Shown here in pieces: positions 40,288 to 49,883 of a stretch of 64,000 bases of DNA. Position numbers and translations under genes: made by a program. This DNA is from Deltaproteobacteria bacterium (GTDB taxonomy: Bacteria; Desulfobacterota; Desulfobacteria; Desulfobacterales; Desulfatirhabdiaceae). The stretch's first letter is position 1. Every line of letters starts with the position of its first letter. Under the pieces are notes generated by a model that was given only the letters and a program-made list of their open reading frames with translations, was not told where the DNA came from and did no database searches. The stretch is taken from the NCBI GenBank assembly GCA_016219185.1, contig JACRBZ010000022.1, forward strand, positions 1 to 64,000, written 5' to 3'.

Positions 40288-40659
40288 ATCATCCTCCTTA
40301 TGCATTTTTAGGATTGAAAATACCTCTTTGGTCATACTCGTGAAATCACTGATTCCTTCGAGTCACTGAAATGGTTTAAGATCGATAAAATTACCCGGCT
40401 GTTCTCACCCCCTCACATTTTGAAACACGGCACCAAAATGACATTTCGCCGTAATGCTTCAATGTTACTGTCTATCAAATTAAATATTCTGCTTTGAGCA
40501 TATTACATATTGTATAATTATTTGAATTCTATTTATACAATGTATCGTCGTTTTATCTATAATACTTTAATGGTTTTTTACAACGATTAAATAAAATATA
40601 GATAATGAATATGGATTTTTTGACCCATGATATTGTCAGGACAACAATATGAATCCAAG
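40288..40659 (-). promoter_or_regulatory. AT-rich upstream region with a 9-bp dyad
   Basis: This 372-base gap upstream of the Cache/chemotaxis pair contains a perfect inverted repeat ATTGTATAA (40509-40517)/TTATACAAT (40533-40541), with its centre on TTGAATTC. The arms are 24 bp apart start to start, close to two helical turns, as for a dimeric regulator. The region is strongly AT-rich compared with its flanks. I see no confident promoter and no gene. Confidence 0.4.
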
Positions 40660-41052
40660 TCAACGCGACGGGCTGCGCACGGCCATACACTTGATCTCGA
40701 CGCAGCCGCCCTTGGGAAGGGCGCTGACCTCGACAACGGCCCGGGCCGGCCGGTGGCCTGAAAAAAACTGTTGATAAATGCCGTTAAAGGTGGAAAAGTT
40801 TCCCATATCGGTCAGATAGACATCAACGGATACGACATGGTTCAGGTCAGAGCCGGATGCCAGAAGAATCTGGCTCAGGTTTTCGAGCGCCTGGGTGGCC
40901 TGGGCGGTAATGTCCGGACCTGCAAGGGCTCCGGTAGCTGGAATCAGCCCGAGCTGACCACTGACAAAGATAAAGGGTTCCGAAACAATGGCCTGGGAAT
41001 ACGGCCCGATGGCAGCCGGGGCATGACTGGTTTGGACAGATGTGATCGTCAT
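40660..41052 (-). CDS. ridA: RidA-family reactive imine deaminase
   Basis: Hydrolyses 2-aminoacrylate and similar imines made by PLP enzymes. The 130 residues carry the N-terminal HAPAAIGPYSQAIV motif, VSGQLGL, and the C-terminal RPARAVVEVSALPKGGCVEI with the catalytic Arg. The ATG at 41052 is preceded by AGGAGG at eight bases; the longer frame adds unconserved residues. It is a single gene between a DUF2892 gene and the Cache gene. Confidence 0.93.
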   Translation of the reverse strand: MTITSVQTSHAPAAIGPYSQAIVSEPFIFVSGQLGLIPATGALAGPDITAQATQALENLSQILLASGSDLNHVVSVDVYLTDMGNFSTFNGIYQQFFSGHRPARAVVEVSALPKGGCVEIKCMAVRSPSR

Positions 41053-41243
41053 GGGAAAGCCTCCTTTGGATGTGTGTTGAACAGGAAATACCATTTCTTT
41101 TTCACTTTTTGGAAGATCAATCAATAAGAAAATAGCCTGCTGGCCCATATTTCCGAATTGTATCGTAACTTTCTTTCAGACAGCGGATCATTATAAAAAG
41201 ATAGTTTCGGATTTCAACATGTTAATCAAAGGAGAGAGAGATC

Positions 41244-41447
41244 ATGACACTGGACCGAATGGTACTGGCGTTTGCCGGGAGCTTTATTTTGATCAGCCTG
41301 CTGCTGTCCCTGGTTCACAGCCATTACTGGTTGTGGTTTACGGCCTTTGTGGGCGCTAACTTACTCCAGGCATCCTTCACCGGATTCTGCCCGCTGGCAA
41401 AAATCTTGAAATTCTTCGGGGTCAAAGATGGAGCGGCATTCAAATAG
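41244..41447 (+). CDS. DUF2892 (YgaP-like) small membrane protein
   Basis: A 67-residue protein with two hydrophobic helices and the typical DUF2892 ending [15 protein letters not shown]. The same domain forms the membrane anchor of the YgaP rhodanese. It begins after a good GGAGAGAGA ribosome site. Function unknown; in some genomes these accompany rhodaneses, but none is adjacent here. Confidence 0.85.
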   Translation: MTLDRMVLAFAGSFILISLLLSLVHSHYWLWFTAFVGANLLQASFTGFCPLAKILKFFGVKDGAAFK

Positions 41448-41611
41448 GTCTTTTTTTCCGGCTCGTAGATAACGGCAATGCGGATGGAACACATCTTGTC
41501 ACCGTCCCAATCATAACTCCGCATGGTTTTCAGGGGTTTCCGACAATGACGGTTTCTGCATCGCCATGGTGAATCAAAATGTGCGCCTCGATCATGCTGT
41601 CGCCCCGACCT

Positions 41612-42280
41612 TCAGGAAGGTTCGGGCTCGATACAGGCGGGATGGTCGTTTCGCGGGCTGTTGACCAGAGTCGAAACCGGATGGAGCGTCAGAAGATCGG
41701 CGGGGTACGGCAGATACAGGGACTGTAGCTGTTTGGGATTGCTCACATCCTTATCAAGCCAGAGGGCATAGGCATCGGGATGTAAAATGACTGGCATCCT
41801 GTCGTGAATGGTGGCTATCAAAGGGTTTGCCGATGTTGTCAGGATCGCGAAAGTCTCCAGGAAAGATCCTTCATGGGTTTTCCAGGCTTCCCAGATACCG
41901 GCAAAACCCATGGGTGCGCCGTCTGACAACCGAATGTAATAAGGAACTTTATGCGAGCCTTCCGGTTTCCATTCGTAAAAACCGGAAGCCGGAACAACAC
42001 ATCGCCGGAATCGGACGGCATTTCGAAATGCCGGTTTATCCGGAAGGCTTTCGTTGCGGGCATTGATCATCCGGTTACCGCCGGAAATTTCTTTTGCCCA
42101 TGATGGCACAAGCCCCCAGCGAAGAAGATCAAGTTTGTGGGTCTTACCCGAACTGCGAACCACAGCCGCCGCCTGCGTCGGGGCAATGTTGTACCGGTGA
42201 ATAAGGCCGGGCAACTCCGGCAGGCCAAAAATCTCGGCCAGGAGCTCATCGGGAAAATACAATGCAAATCTGCCGCACAT
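41612..42280 (-). CDS. SRAP/HMCES-family abasic-site protein (YedK type)
   Basis: Protects abasic sites in single-stranded DNA by forming a covalent bond through Cys2. The 222-residue protein begins MCGRFALYF, leaving Cys2 at the mature N-terminus, and contains the conserved NARNESLPDKPAFR and FYEWK segments plus a late HDRMPVIL with the family His. The ATG at 42280 is dictated by the need for Cys2; the longer frame is rejected. Confidence 0.93.
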   Translation of the reverse strand: MCGRFALYFPDELLAEIFGLPELPGLIHRYNIAPTQAAAVVRSSGKTHKLDLLRWGLVPSWAKEISGGNRMINARNESLPDKPAFRNAVRFRRCVVPASGFYEWKPEGSHKVPYYIRLSDGAPMGFAGIWEAWKTHEGSFLETFAILTTSANPLIATIHDRMPVILHPDAYALWLDKDVSNPKQLQSLYLPYPADLLTLHPVSTLVNSPRNDHPACIEPEPS

Positions 42281-42530
42281 GAGGTTTACGACATCCTTTT
42301 CCAAACAGCGCTTACGGTTCAGTACCACAGCAGCATGTTCGGTGTTGTTTTAAGAATCAGGATCGGTTTCAGATCATCACCGCATTTGAACTTGATATTT
42401 TCATCAATTTATTGGACTAATAAAATTCTCCAGGGTTTTATAAATGAAAACCCATAAAAAAACAATTGCCGGGCAAGGCGTCACCCGATAACGGATTGAT
42501 CAAAATCGAATACGGAAGGAGACCACCCGC

Positions 42531-43031
42531 ATGATTTACTGTTTTAATGCCGCAGAAGTTTTTCAACTTGCCCTTGAAATCAAGGAAAACGGCAGGGCCT
42601 TCTATGAACTGGCCAGGAATAAGATTCAGGACCCTGAAATCAAGAAACAGTTTGCTGCGCTTGCCCAGAACGAGCTGGAACACATGGACAGAATCAAACG
42701 GCTTAAAGCCGAATCGGCATGGGGCAGCGGGCCGTCAGCACCTGATCCGGAAAACGAGATGGAAGTTTATGTAAAGGCAACAGCGGATCAGCACGTCTTT
42801 AAAACGTGCGGTGCATTAAGCGTCCAACTGGACAAGATTCAGGATGTTCCGGACGTCTTGAAGCTTGCCTTGCAGTTCGAGAAGGACTCTGTTATTTTTT
42901 TCATGAGCATGCAGGAAGCCATCTGCGAAGGAAAGGATCGGGACGTCGTCGATATTCTGCTGAAAGAAGAGCTCAGCCGCGTCAAACAACTGTCCTTGCA
43001 GATTCAAAGAATGGGATACTGCCGCTTATAG
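42531..43031 (+). CDS. Ferritin-like (rubrerythrin-type) protein
   Basis: A 166-residue four-helix-bundle protein. Helix-borne ligand patterns for a di-iron site are visible: E-I-K-E-N-G-R-A-F-Y-E in helix 1 and ELEHMDRI in helix 2, with further Glu residues late (LKEEL). There is no C-terminal rubredoxin Cys4 domain. A role in iron handling or peroxide removal is likely. It precedes ercA by 89 bases on the same strand. Confidence 0.82.
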   Translation: MIYCFNAAEVFQLALEIKENGRAFYELARNKIQDPEIKKQFAALAQNELEHMDRIKRLKAESAWGSGPSAPDPENEMEVYVKATADQHVFKTCGALSVQLDKIQDVPDVLKLALQFEKDSVIFFMSMQEAICEGKDRDVVDILLKEELSRVKQLSLQIQRMGYCRL

Positions 43032-43120
43032 CCCAAAGCTGCCTGCGGCCGGTCTTTTCTTCTTTCAGGGAGTTTGGCAACCATCGTCTATATGAACGCA
43101 AACCGTAAGGAGACTCCCCT

Positions 43121-44272
43121 ATGCTGGAACTCAGAAAATTCGTGGCACCGGAATTTGTCTTCGGCCCGGAAGCCCGAAAACTGGCCGCGCAGTATGCCAT
43201 CAATTTTGGCGCTAAAAAAGTGTTGATGGTAACCGATTCCGGAGTTCTGGACGCCGGCTGGGCATCCGAAGTTGCCGGCGCTTTTGAGACAACCGGAATC
43301 GATTGCGTTCTGTTCTCTCAGGTCACGCCCAACCCCCGCGCCGACGAAGTCATGGCCGGCGCGGAATTCTACCGCTCTGAAAACTGTGATGTCATTGTCG
43401 CGATCGGCGGCGGAAGCCCGATGGATTGCGCCAAGGGCATCGGCATCGTATGCACCAACCAAAGAAACATTCTGGGTTTTGAAGGCATCGACAATGTGGA
43501 CGTTCCCGGCCCGCCCCTGATCTGCATTCCCACAACCGCCGGCACATCCGCCGATGTATCGCAGTTTGCCATCATCAACAATCCGGAAAGAAAAATCAAA
43601 ATCGCCATCATCAGCAAAACCGTGGTTCCGGATGTGGCCCTCATCGACCCGGAGACCACCCTTACCATGGATCTCTATCTGACGGCCTGTACCGGAATGG
43701 ATGCACTGGTTCACGCCATCGAGGCATTCGCTTCGACTGCCAGCGGCCCCATTACCGATATTCACGCCCTTGCGGCCATTGGGCTGATCCATGAGAACCT
43801 GCTGCGCGTTCTGGCATCTCCGAACGATATCATACTTCGCAACCAATTGATGCTGGCCAGCCTTGAAGCGGGCCTGGCTTTTTCCAACGCCAGCCTGGGA
43901 GCGGTTCATGCCATGGCCCACAGCCTGGGCGGCATGCTGGATCTGCCCCATGGCGAATGCAATGCCCTGCTGCTGGAACATGTGGTTGCGTTTAACTTCA
44001 GCGCCGCGTCCGATCGGTACTGCCGGATTGCCGAAATCCTGGGGATCGATACGGCCGGCAAAACCGGGTACTGGATCAAGCAGGCGCTGCTGAACCATAT
44101 TCATGATCTGCGAGAAGCCGCCGGCATTGGAAACACGCTGGGCCAGCGCGGGGTTTCCTCCAGCGACATCCCGCTGCTGGCCCGGAACGCGATTCAAGAC
44201 CCCTGTATGGTCACCAACCCCTGTCAACCTTCGATTCGGGATATTGAAGTGATCTATGAATCCGCAAGATAA
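43121..44272 (+). CDS. ercA: ErcA-like iron-containing alcohol dehydrogenase
   Basis: A group III Fe-ADH of 383 residues. The nucleotide-binding motif reads GGGSPMDCAKGIG, followed by PTTAGTSADVS, and the metal-ligand region includes HAIEAF and HSLGGMLDLPHGECNA. The N-terminus MLELRKFVAPEFVFG and TPNPRADEVMAGAEFY resemble ErcA, an ADH-like protein that in pseudomonads works in a regulatory cascade with sensor kinases. The overlapping next gene, a hybrid kinase, supports the regulatory reading. Catalysis is still possible. Confidence 0.85.
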   Translation: MLELRKFVAPEFVFGPEARKLAAQYAINFGAKKVLMVTDSGVLDAGWASEVAGAFETTGIDCVLFSQVTPNPRADEVMAGAEFYRSENCDVIVAIGGGSPMDCAKGIGIVCTNQRNILGFEGIDNVDVPGPPLICIPTTAGTSADVSQFAIINNPERKIKIAIISKTVVPDVALIDPETTLTMDLYLTACTGMDALVHAIEAFASTASGPITDIHALAAIGLIHENLLRVLASPNDIILRNQLMLASLEAGLAFSNASLGAVHAMAHSLGGMLDLPHGECNALLLEHVVAFNFSAASDRYCRIAEILGIDTAGKTGYWIKQALLNHIHDLREAAGIGNTLGQRGVSSSDIPLLARNAIQDPCMVTNPCQPSIRDIEVIYESAR

Positions 44273-46202
44273 ACATCCGGACGACTGGCAGAGTCTTCGT
44301 CAAAAAATCATCGGACTGGGCGAAAAATCCATTCGAAAAAGCTATTACCCGGAACTGCGCCAGCGCCTGACGGATTTTGAGAATTTCCATACCCTCATGA
44401 ACCACGTCAGCGACGCTATTCTCCTGTTTGATGTGGACTCCCTTCGCATCACCGACGCCAACCGAGCTGCCTGCGCATTGCTTCAGCAAGACCCTGAAGA
44501 AATGCGATCCCTGAATCTTTCACAGATTTGTCCCGAAATACTGAATACCGAGTCTCAAGAAACCCCATCCGTTGCCCGTTTTCTCAGCCGCGGTCAGGAG
44601 ACGATTCCCGTTGAAATGACCGCCCAGGTGATCCGCAGGGAAGAGACCACTCAAGGGGTCATCATCGCCAGAGACATCCGGGAGCGACTCAAGGCGGAAG
44701 CGCGCTTGAAAAAAAGTGAAAAACGCTATCGCCGATTTTTCAATGAAAACCTCTCCGGTGCCTACATCAGCCGCCCGGACGGTGTTCTCCTGGCCTGCAA
44801 TCCCGCCTTTGTCAAAATGCTGGGGTTCGAAACCATCGAAGAAGTCATGTCCCGCAATACAGCATCCTTTTATCCGGATCCGACCTGCCGCCAGGAATTT
44901 CTGGACGCGCTCCGGCGCCACAAAAAACTTCGTCACCATCCAACAACCCTTGCCGGGAAAAACGGGGAAACGGTTTATGTAATCGAAAATGCAACGGGCG
45001 TATTCACGGAAACCGGCGATCTGGAAGAAATCAGAGGGTATATGATGGATTTGACGGAGCAAAAACACCTGGAATCCCGGCTTCAGCAGTCTTCAAAAAT
45101 GGAAGCCATCGGAACGCTTGCCGGGGGCATTGCCCATGATTTCAACAATATTCTGATGGCGATTCAAGGGGGCGTTTCCCTGATATCGCTTGGCACACAC
45201 CCGGATCATCCCCATCACGGGCTCCTGAAACAGATTGAAAAGCAGGTTGAAAAAGCTGCCAGGCTGACGGCCCAGCTTTTGGGGTTTGCCCGAAAGGGCC
45301 GATACATAATCCAATTGGTGGATCTGAACCCGCTGGTCACCGAATCCATTGAAATCGTTTCCAGAACCCGAAAAAACATTACGGTATCAACCGAGCTTGA
45401 AACCAATCTGCCGGCCATCGAAGCAGACCGCAGCCAGGCGGAACAGGTGGTGATGAATTTGTGCATCAATGCCGCCGATGCCATGCCCGGCGGCGGGCAA
45501 CTGATCCTGAAAACCCGGGCTTCCGTTGAAACCGATTTTTCTCATGCTCTTTTCAGCGTCAAACCCGGCCGTTATGTGGTGTTGACGGTTGCCGATACCG
45601 GTGAGGGGATGTCTGAAGAGACTTTGCAGCGAATTTTTGAACCGTTTTATACCACGAAATCCAAGGGCAAAGGGACGGGCCTGGGCCTGGCCTCGGTATA
45701 TGGAATCGTCGAGAGCCATGGCGGAACCCTTGCCGTAGCCTCTCAAAAAGGCGTCGGAACCACATTTACCATTTATTTCCCGGCTTCGGACAAAGTGCTC
45801 GAAACAGCACCGGAAAACCCGCAGCCGATTGCAAGGGGAAAAGGCAACATCCTGCTGGTGGACGATGAAGAAATTATCCGCGACATCGGCGCCCAGATGC
45901 TTGAGCGCCTGGGATACTGCGTCAGGCTGGCATCCAGCGGAACAGATGCGGTTCGAACATACCGGGAAGAAGAAAAAGATATCTCGCTGGTCATGCTGGA
46001 TCTTGTCATGCCCGGCATGAGCGGCGCTGAAACCTTTGATACGATCAAAACCATCAATCCGTCGGCCAGAATACTCCTTTGTTCCGGTTACAGCGCGGAT
46101 GACCAGGCGCCGGACATCATCTCCAAAGGATGCGCCGGCTTTATTCAAAAGCCCTTCAGCCTGAGCGTCCTGTCTCAAAAAATCAAAGACGTCCTTCAGT
46201 AG
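44256..46202 (+). CDS. PAS-PAS hybrid histidine kinase, ErcA-linked
   Basis: A soluble sensor kinase of 648 residues: PAS 1 (about 45-150), PAS 2 (about 160-270), His in LAGGIAHDFNNILMA, ATPase boxes NAADAM, DTGEGMS and GTGLGLAS, and a receiver with Asp in VMLDLVMPGMSG near the C-terminus. No membrane segment is seen, so the signal is cytoplasmic. Its start overlaps the 3' end of ercA by 17 bases, arguing for coupling and shared function. Confidence 0.92.
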   Translation: MNPQDKHPDDWQSLRQKIIGLGEKSIRKSYYPELRQRLTDFENFHTLMNHVSDAILLFDVDSLRITDANRAACALLQQDPEEMRSLNLSQICPEILNTESQETPSVARFLSRGQETIPVEMTAQVIRREETTQGVIIARDIRERLKAEARLKKSEKRYRRFFNENLSGAYISRPDGVLLACNPAFVKMLGFETIEEVMSRNTASFYPDPTCRQEFLDALRRHKKLRHHPTTLAGKNGETVYVIENATGVFTETGDLEEIRGYMMDLTEQKHLESRLQQSSKMEAIGTLAGGIAHDFNNILMAIQGGVSLISLGTHPDHPHHGLLKQIEKQVEKAARLTAQLLGFARKGRYIIQLVDLNPLVTESIEIVSRTRKNITVSTELETNLPAIEADRSQAEQVVMNLCINAADAMPGGGQLILKTRASVETDFSHALFSVKPGRYVVLTVADTGEGMSEETLQRIFEPFYTTKSKGKGTGLGLASVYGIVESHGGTLAVASQKGVGTTFTIYFPASDKVLETAPENPQPIARGKGNILLVDDEEIIRDIGAQMLERLGYCVRLASSGTDAVRTYREEEKDISLVMLDLVMPGMSGAETFDTIKTINPSARILLCSGYSADDQAPDIISKGCAGFIQKPFSLSVLSQKIKDVLQ

Positions 46203-46274
46203 CGATCCCGTTCTCCGGCCTTTCCAAAATCGCCTGAAGAATCATGCTGATGACAATCATGTTGAACCGTAACT

Positions 46275-47954
46275 TTACTTGTTCTCCAGAGCCTTGCGGA
46301 TCGCATCGCCAAGCCCCATTAAATTATAAGGCTTCCCCAGAAAAGCCTGGGGCCATTCAGGATGGTTCCCTGCCATAACATGGGCCTGATCGTAGCCGCT
46401 GGACAGGATCACCGGAATACCGGGTGCAAGCTTACGCAAGGATCCCAGCGTTTCCCAGCCGTCCATTCGCGGCATGGTCAGGTCGCAAAGCACGCAACGG
46501 ATTGTGTCCCGGTACTGCCGGAACACCTCAATGGCCTCGATTCCGTCCTTCGCTTCGAGAACCGTAAAACCTATGTGCGTGAGCATGACTTTGGCCATTT
46601 CGCGCACCGCATGCTCGTCTTCGACCAACAGTACGGTGCCACCCTCTTCAATTATCGGAACTTGGGCCGTTTTCTCCGGCTGCCGGATGACTGCTTCGGT
46701 CGACACCGGCAAAAAAACCCGAAATATGCTCCCACGGCCCGCTTCACTCTCCACCGTGACGGCCCCGCTGTGTGCCCTAACAACTCCCAGAACCACGGGC
46801 AAGCCCAGGCCACGACCGGTGAACTTGCTGGTAAAAAAAGGGTCGAAAAGCTTCTCGATATCCTTTTCAGCAATCCCGCAGCCGTCGTCCGTCACTTCCA
46901 TGCAGGCATAGAGATCGTCCTGCGGCTGCCAGTCCAGGGGAAATCGGTGCGTTACGGGAATTCCCGCCGGGAAAACCGTCCTGACAGTCAGGCGGATGGC
47001 ACCCCGGACTTCACCGATAGCCTCCCAGGCATTGGTCGCCAGGTGGGTCAAGATTTGCTGAATCTGGTGCACATTCGCATTGATGGTCGGCCCAGGAGAA
47101 GGCAAGTCAGCCTCTATATCCATATCTTTCGGCATGACGGCATGGAGCATGGGCAGACTTCGGCGGCAGGTCTCGGATAAATCCAGCGGTTCCTGTTTGC
47201 CGGGTGTTTGCCCGAGATAGGTCAGCATCAGCCCGCTCACTTCCGCCGCCCGGCAAGCCGCTTCCATGGCCCCGGCCAGGTTCTTTCCAATGCCCGATCC
47301 CAAAGGCAGGGCATACATGGCGAGTTCCAGGTTTCCCATAACAATGGAGAGCAGATTGTTGTAGTGGTGCGCGATAGCCCCAGCCATACGGCCCAGGCTT
47401 TCTGCCTTCTGAATCTGTCGGTATTGGATCTCGAGCTTTGCCTTCTCCACCTCCAACAACTTGCGATCGGTGATATCACTCATCACGACACGGCAGACAA
47501 GCGGGCCGTTCTCGCTATTCCGGACCACACTTGCTTCCAGCCGGGCCCAGAATTGCGGGCTATCCGGCCGCAGCATCCGCAACTCAAACATCTGGGATGC
47601 ACCCGTCTCAAAGAGCGCATTGCGGTGGAGGTAATAAATATCCTGATCCTCCGCCAGGATGAAACGGGTCAGCGGCCGCCTGACCAGCGCGCCCCGTGCC
47701 ACGCCCAGCAAGGTGGCAGCAGTGAGGTTGGCCTCCAGAATGAGCCCCTTTTCGGAGAGGATGCAATAGCCAACCGGCGCCAGATCGTACAGGTCGAAAT
47801 AATGAACCCGCAACTCGTGGAGCAGCCGCCGGGTTTCTTCAAGCGACAAGGCCTCGCTGTTTTCCGGCGACCGGACTGCTTTTTCCCGGACCCTTTCATC
47901 GGTCCGATTGCGCAGTCCGGTAGCAACACCGGGCCGGTCATCGATTTTCATCAT
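46275..47954 (-). CDS. PAS hybrid histidine kinase
   Basis: A 559-residue cytoplasmic kinase: PAS (about 60-165), phosphoacceptor His in MAGAIAHHYNNLLS, ATPase with an unusual N box TNAWEAI, DDGCGIA and GRGLGLP, and a C-terminal receiver with Asp in VLCDLTMPRMDGW. The ATG at 47954 has AGGAG upstream; extending the frame adds 174 unconserved residues that run over the upstream promoter region. It faces the ErcA-linked kinase tail to tail with 72 bases between. Confidence 0.88.
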   Translation of the reverse strand: MMKIDDRPGVATGLRNRTDERVREKAVRSPENSEALSLEETRRLLHELRVHYFDLYDLAPVGYCILSEKGLILEANLTAATLLGVARGALVRRPLTRFILAEDQDIYYLHRNALFETGASQMFELRMLRPDSPQFWARLEASVVRNSENGPLVCRVVMSDITDRKLLEVEKAKLEIQYRQIQKAESLGRMAGAIAHHYNNLLSIVMGNLELAMYALPLGSGIGKNLAGAMEAACRAAEVSGLMLTYLGQTPGKQEPLDLSETCRRSLPMLHAVMPKDMDIEADLPSPGPTINANVHQIQQILTHLATNAWEAIGEVRGAIRLTVRTVFPAGIPVTHRFPLDWQPQDDLYACMEVTDDGCGIAEKDIEKLFDPFFTSKFTGRGLGLPVVLGVVRAHSGAVTVESEAGRGSIFRVFLPVSTEAVIRQPEKTAQVPIIEEGGTVLLVEDEHAVREMAKVMLTHIGFTVLEAKDGIEAIEVFRQYRDTIRCVLCDLTMPRMDGWETLGSLRKLAPGIPVILSSGYDQAHVMAGNHPEWPQAFLGKPYNLMGLGDAIRKALENK

Positions 47955-48315
47955 TGTGCTTCTCCTGCATTTTTTCAACGGCGTTTCTTTCGCGCTTGCA
48001 CCCACACCGTCCTGAGGCCACCGCTCAGGCAATGTCTCCTCTAAAGCCGCAAATGAATCTGCTACAGTATTATCATGGTTATTAAGTGATTTGCAACGCG
48101 GTTTATTTCCCAGATTGGAAAAATTTCGGACAGATGCTGTCCGCGATGGAACCCGGAGCTTCAAACGACCGCAATGATCCTGGCGCAGGAAAGCACCGGG
48201 TTTCAGAAGCCCTTCGGGTTTATGGAAATCGGGCGGGAAATTGCGGAATTTTTGAATCAGAACTCTTGATTTTTCGGCAAGGGGACGAACCGGATCAATC
48301 CGGATAGACGCTTCC
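47955..48315 (-). promoter_or_regulatory. Upstream region of the PAS hybrid kinase with candidate promoter
   Basis: In this 361-base gap, TTGCAA (48091-48096), a 16-base spacer and GATAAT (48069-48074) form a plausible sigma-70 promoter for the kinase gene. The rest, up to the end of cbiO, holds no gene that I can support. Confidence 0.45.
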
Positions 48316-49074
48316 CTACCCGGCAGTCGAGTTGCAAATTGGACAGGCCTGGAGCGAAAGGGGTTTTTCCAGGCGGCAAGCATCCAGGAGCGCCGCGTCT
48401 TGCAGGATATCCCGGGTAGGCCCGTCTGCTTCGACCCGGCCTTTCTTAAGAACAATGGTGCGGGAGCATAAATCAAGCACCATATCCAGGTCGTGGGTTG
48501 CCAGAATAATGGTGTGCTCGAATGTTTTCAGAAGATGAATGAGCTGACGTCTGGCCCTGGGGTCAAGATTGGATGTCGGCTCATCCATGACCAGAATACT
48601 CGGGGACATGGAGAGCACCGTCGCAATAGCCACGGATCGCTTTTCTCCTCCCGAGAGCCTGTAGGGCGGACGGTCTTTCAGATGAAGCATGCCCACCGTG
48701 GACAGGGCCTGGACAACCCTTTCCTCCACATCCTCAAGGGGAAGACCCAGATTCAAGGGGCCATAGGCAACGTCTTCATGGACCGACGGCATGAAGAGCT
48801 GATCGTCCGGGTCCTGAAAAACCATGCCGACCGTGCGCCGAACCTGCTCCAGTGTTTTTCGGGTCAGGGGAAAATCGCCGATACGGACCGTTCCGGTTTC
48901 GGGAATGAGACAGCCGTTCAGGTGCAGCAGAATCGTGGATTTTCCGGCCCCGTTTGCCCCGACGATGGCAACGGTTTCCCCGTGGGTGATTCGAAACGAA
49001 ACCCCGTGCAAGGCGGCATTACCATCGGGATAGGTGTAATGCAGGTCTTTGATTTCAACGATATGGTGGCTCAT
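48316..49074 (-). CDS. cbiO: Cobalt/nickel ECF transporter ATPase CbiO
   Basis: ABC ATPase powering metal uptake. The 252 residues show Walker A GANGAGKST, the signature LSGGEKRSVAIA and Walker B ILVMDEPTSNLD, with H-loop ATHDLD. The ATG at 49074 overlaps the cbiQ TGA (ATGA). It is the last gene of cbiM-cbiQ-cbiO. Confidence 0.93.
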   Translation of the reverse strand: MSHHIVEIKDLHYTYPDGNAALHGVSFRITHGETVAIVGANGAGKSTILLHLNGCLIPETGTVRIGDFPLTRKTLEQVRRTVGMVFQDPDDQLFMPSVHEDVAYGPLNLGLPLEDVEERVVQALSTVGMLHLKDRPPYRLSGGEKRSVAIATVLSMSPSILVMDEPTSNLDPRARRQLIHLLKTFEHTIILATHDLDMVLDLCSRTIVLKKGRVEADGPTRDILQDAALLDACRLEKPLSLQACPICNSTAG

Positions 49075-49883
49075 CTGATCAGCTCCGTAACCCTGTCGCC
49101 CATCCACTGGGGAATATCAACCAGCCGCATGAGTGCAAACAGCGTGGACCACCCCAGGAGAAATGCAGCGTCGCATCTGCCGAAGGTTAACTGCCTGAAA
49201 ACCCGTATTTCTCCATCAAACCCCCGGCAGCGCATGGCCAGGTGAATGCGCTGGGCCCGGTCCAGGGCACGCAGCAGGAGCTGGCCGATCATGGACGTGA
49301 AAACCCCAAACCCCATTCCCTTCCCTTCAAATGTGCGAAGGGTCCTGGCCCGTACCATGCGCGATGCTTCATCGGTCAGCACAAAAATATAGCGATACAA
49401 AAAAAGAAGTTGCACGGCAAAGCTGTTGGGAGCGCCCATTCTTTCCAGGGACATGCAGATCGATGCAAAGCCGGTGCTGGCGATCAGGGCAAGCACGGCA
49501 CCGACCGTCAGGACAAAGCGCAGCATGATGGAAGCAAAAGAAATCCAGCCCCCGGAAATGCCGACAGGACCCAGATTCATCAGTACAGCACGATCAATGA
49601 GGGGATTAAACATACCGATGAATACGGCAAAAGGCGCGGCCAGCAGAATTTTTTTCATCAGATACACAAGCGGCAAATCTCCCAGGGCAATCAGGACGAT
49701 GGGATAGAGGAAAAACGGAGTCAGACCCGTTATTTCATATTTGTCGAAGGATACGACGCTGACGATGAAAAACGCGGTGGTAATCACTTTTGCACGGGGA
49801 TCCAGCCGGTGGATGGGGCTTTGCTGACAGGAAAGGCTGTCAAGATAGCTGATATCCAGAAAAGATGATGCAATTTTTGCCAT
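49071..49883 (-). CDS. cbiQ: ECF transporter transmembrane protein CbiQ
   Basis: T-component coupling the ATPase to the metal-binding subunit. The 270 residues have four to five membrane helices and two ATPase-coupling motifs of the A-R-G type near the C-terminal half (RMVRARTLRTFEGKG and LHLAMRCRGFDGE-like sequence). TAATG overlap with cbiM indicates coupling. Confidence 0.92.
   Translation of the reverse strand: MAKIASSFLDISYLDSLSCQQSPIHRLDPRAKVITTAFFIVSVVSFDKYEITGLTPFFLYPIVLIALGDLPLVYLMKKILLAAPFAVFIGMFNPLIDRAVLMNLGPVGISGGWISFASIMLRFVLTVGAVLALIASTGFASICMSLERMGAPNSFAVQLLFLYRYIFVLTDEASRMVRARTLRTFEGKGMGFGVFTSMIGQLLLRALDRAQRIHLAMRCRGFDGEIRVFRQLTFGRCDAAFLLGWSTLFALMRLVDIPQWMGDRVTELIR

Noticed and set aside
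43088-44227. 379-codon open frame opposite ercA
   Set aside because: A shadow of the GC-rich coding strand; ercA has family motifs throughout.
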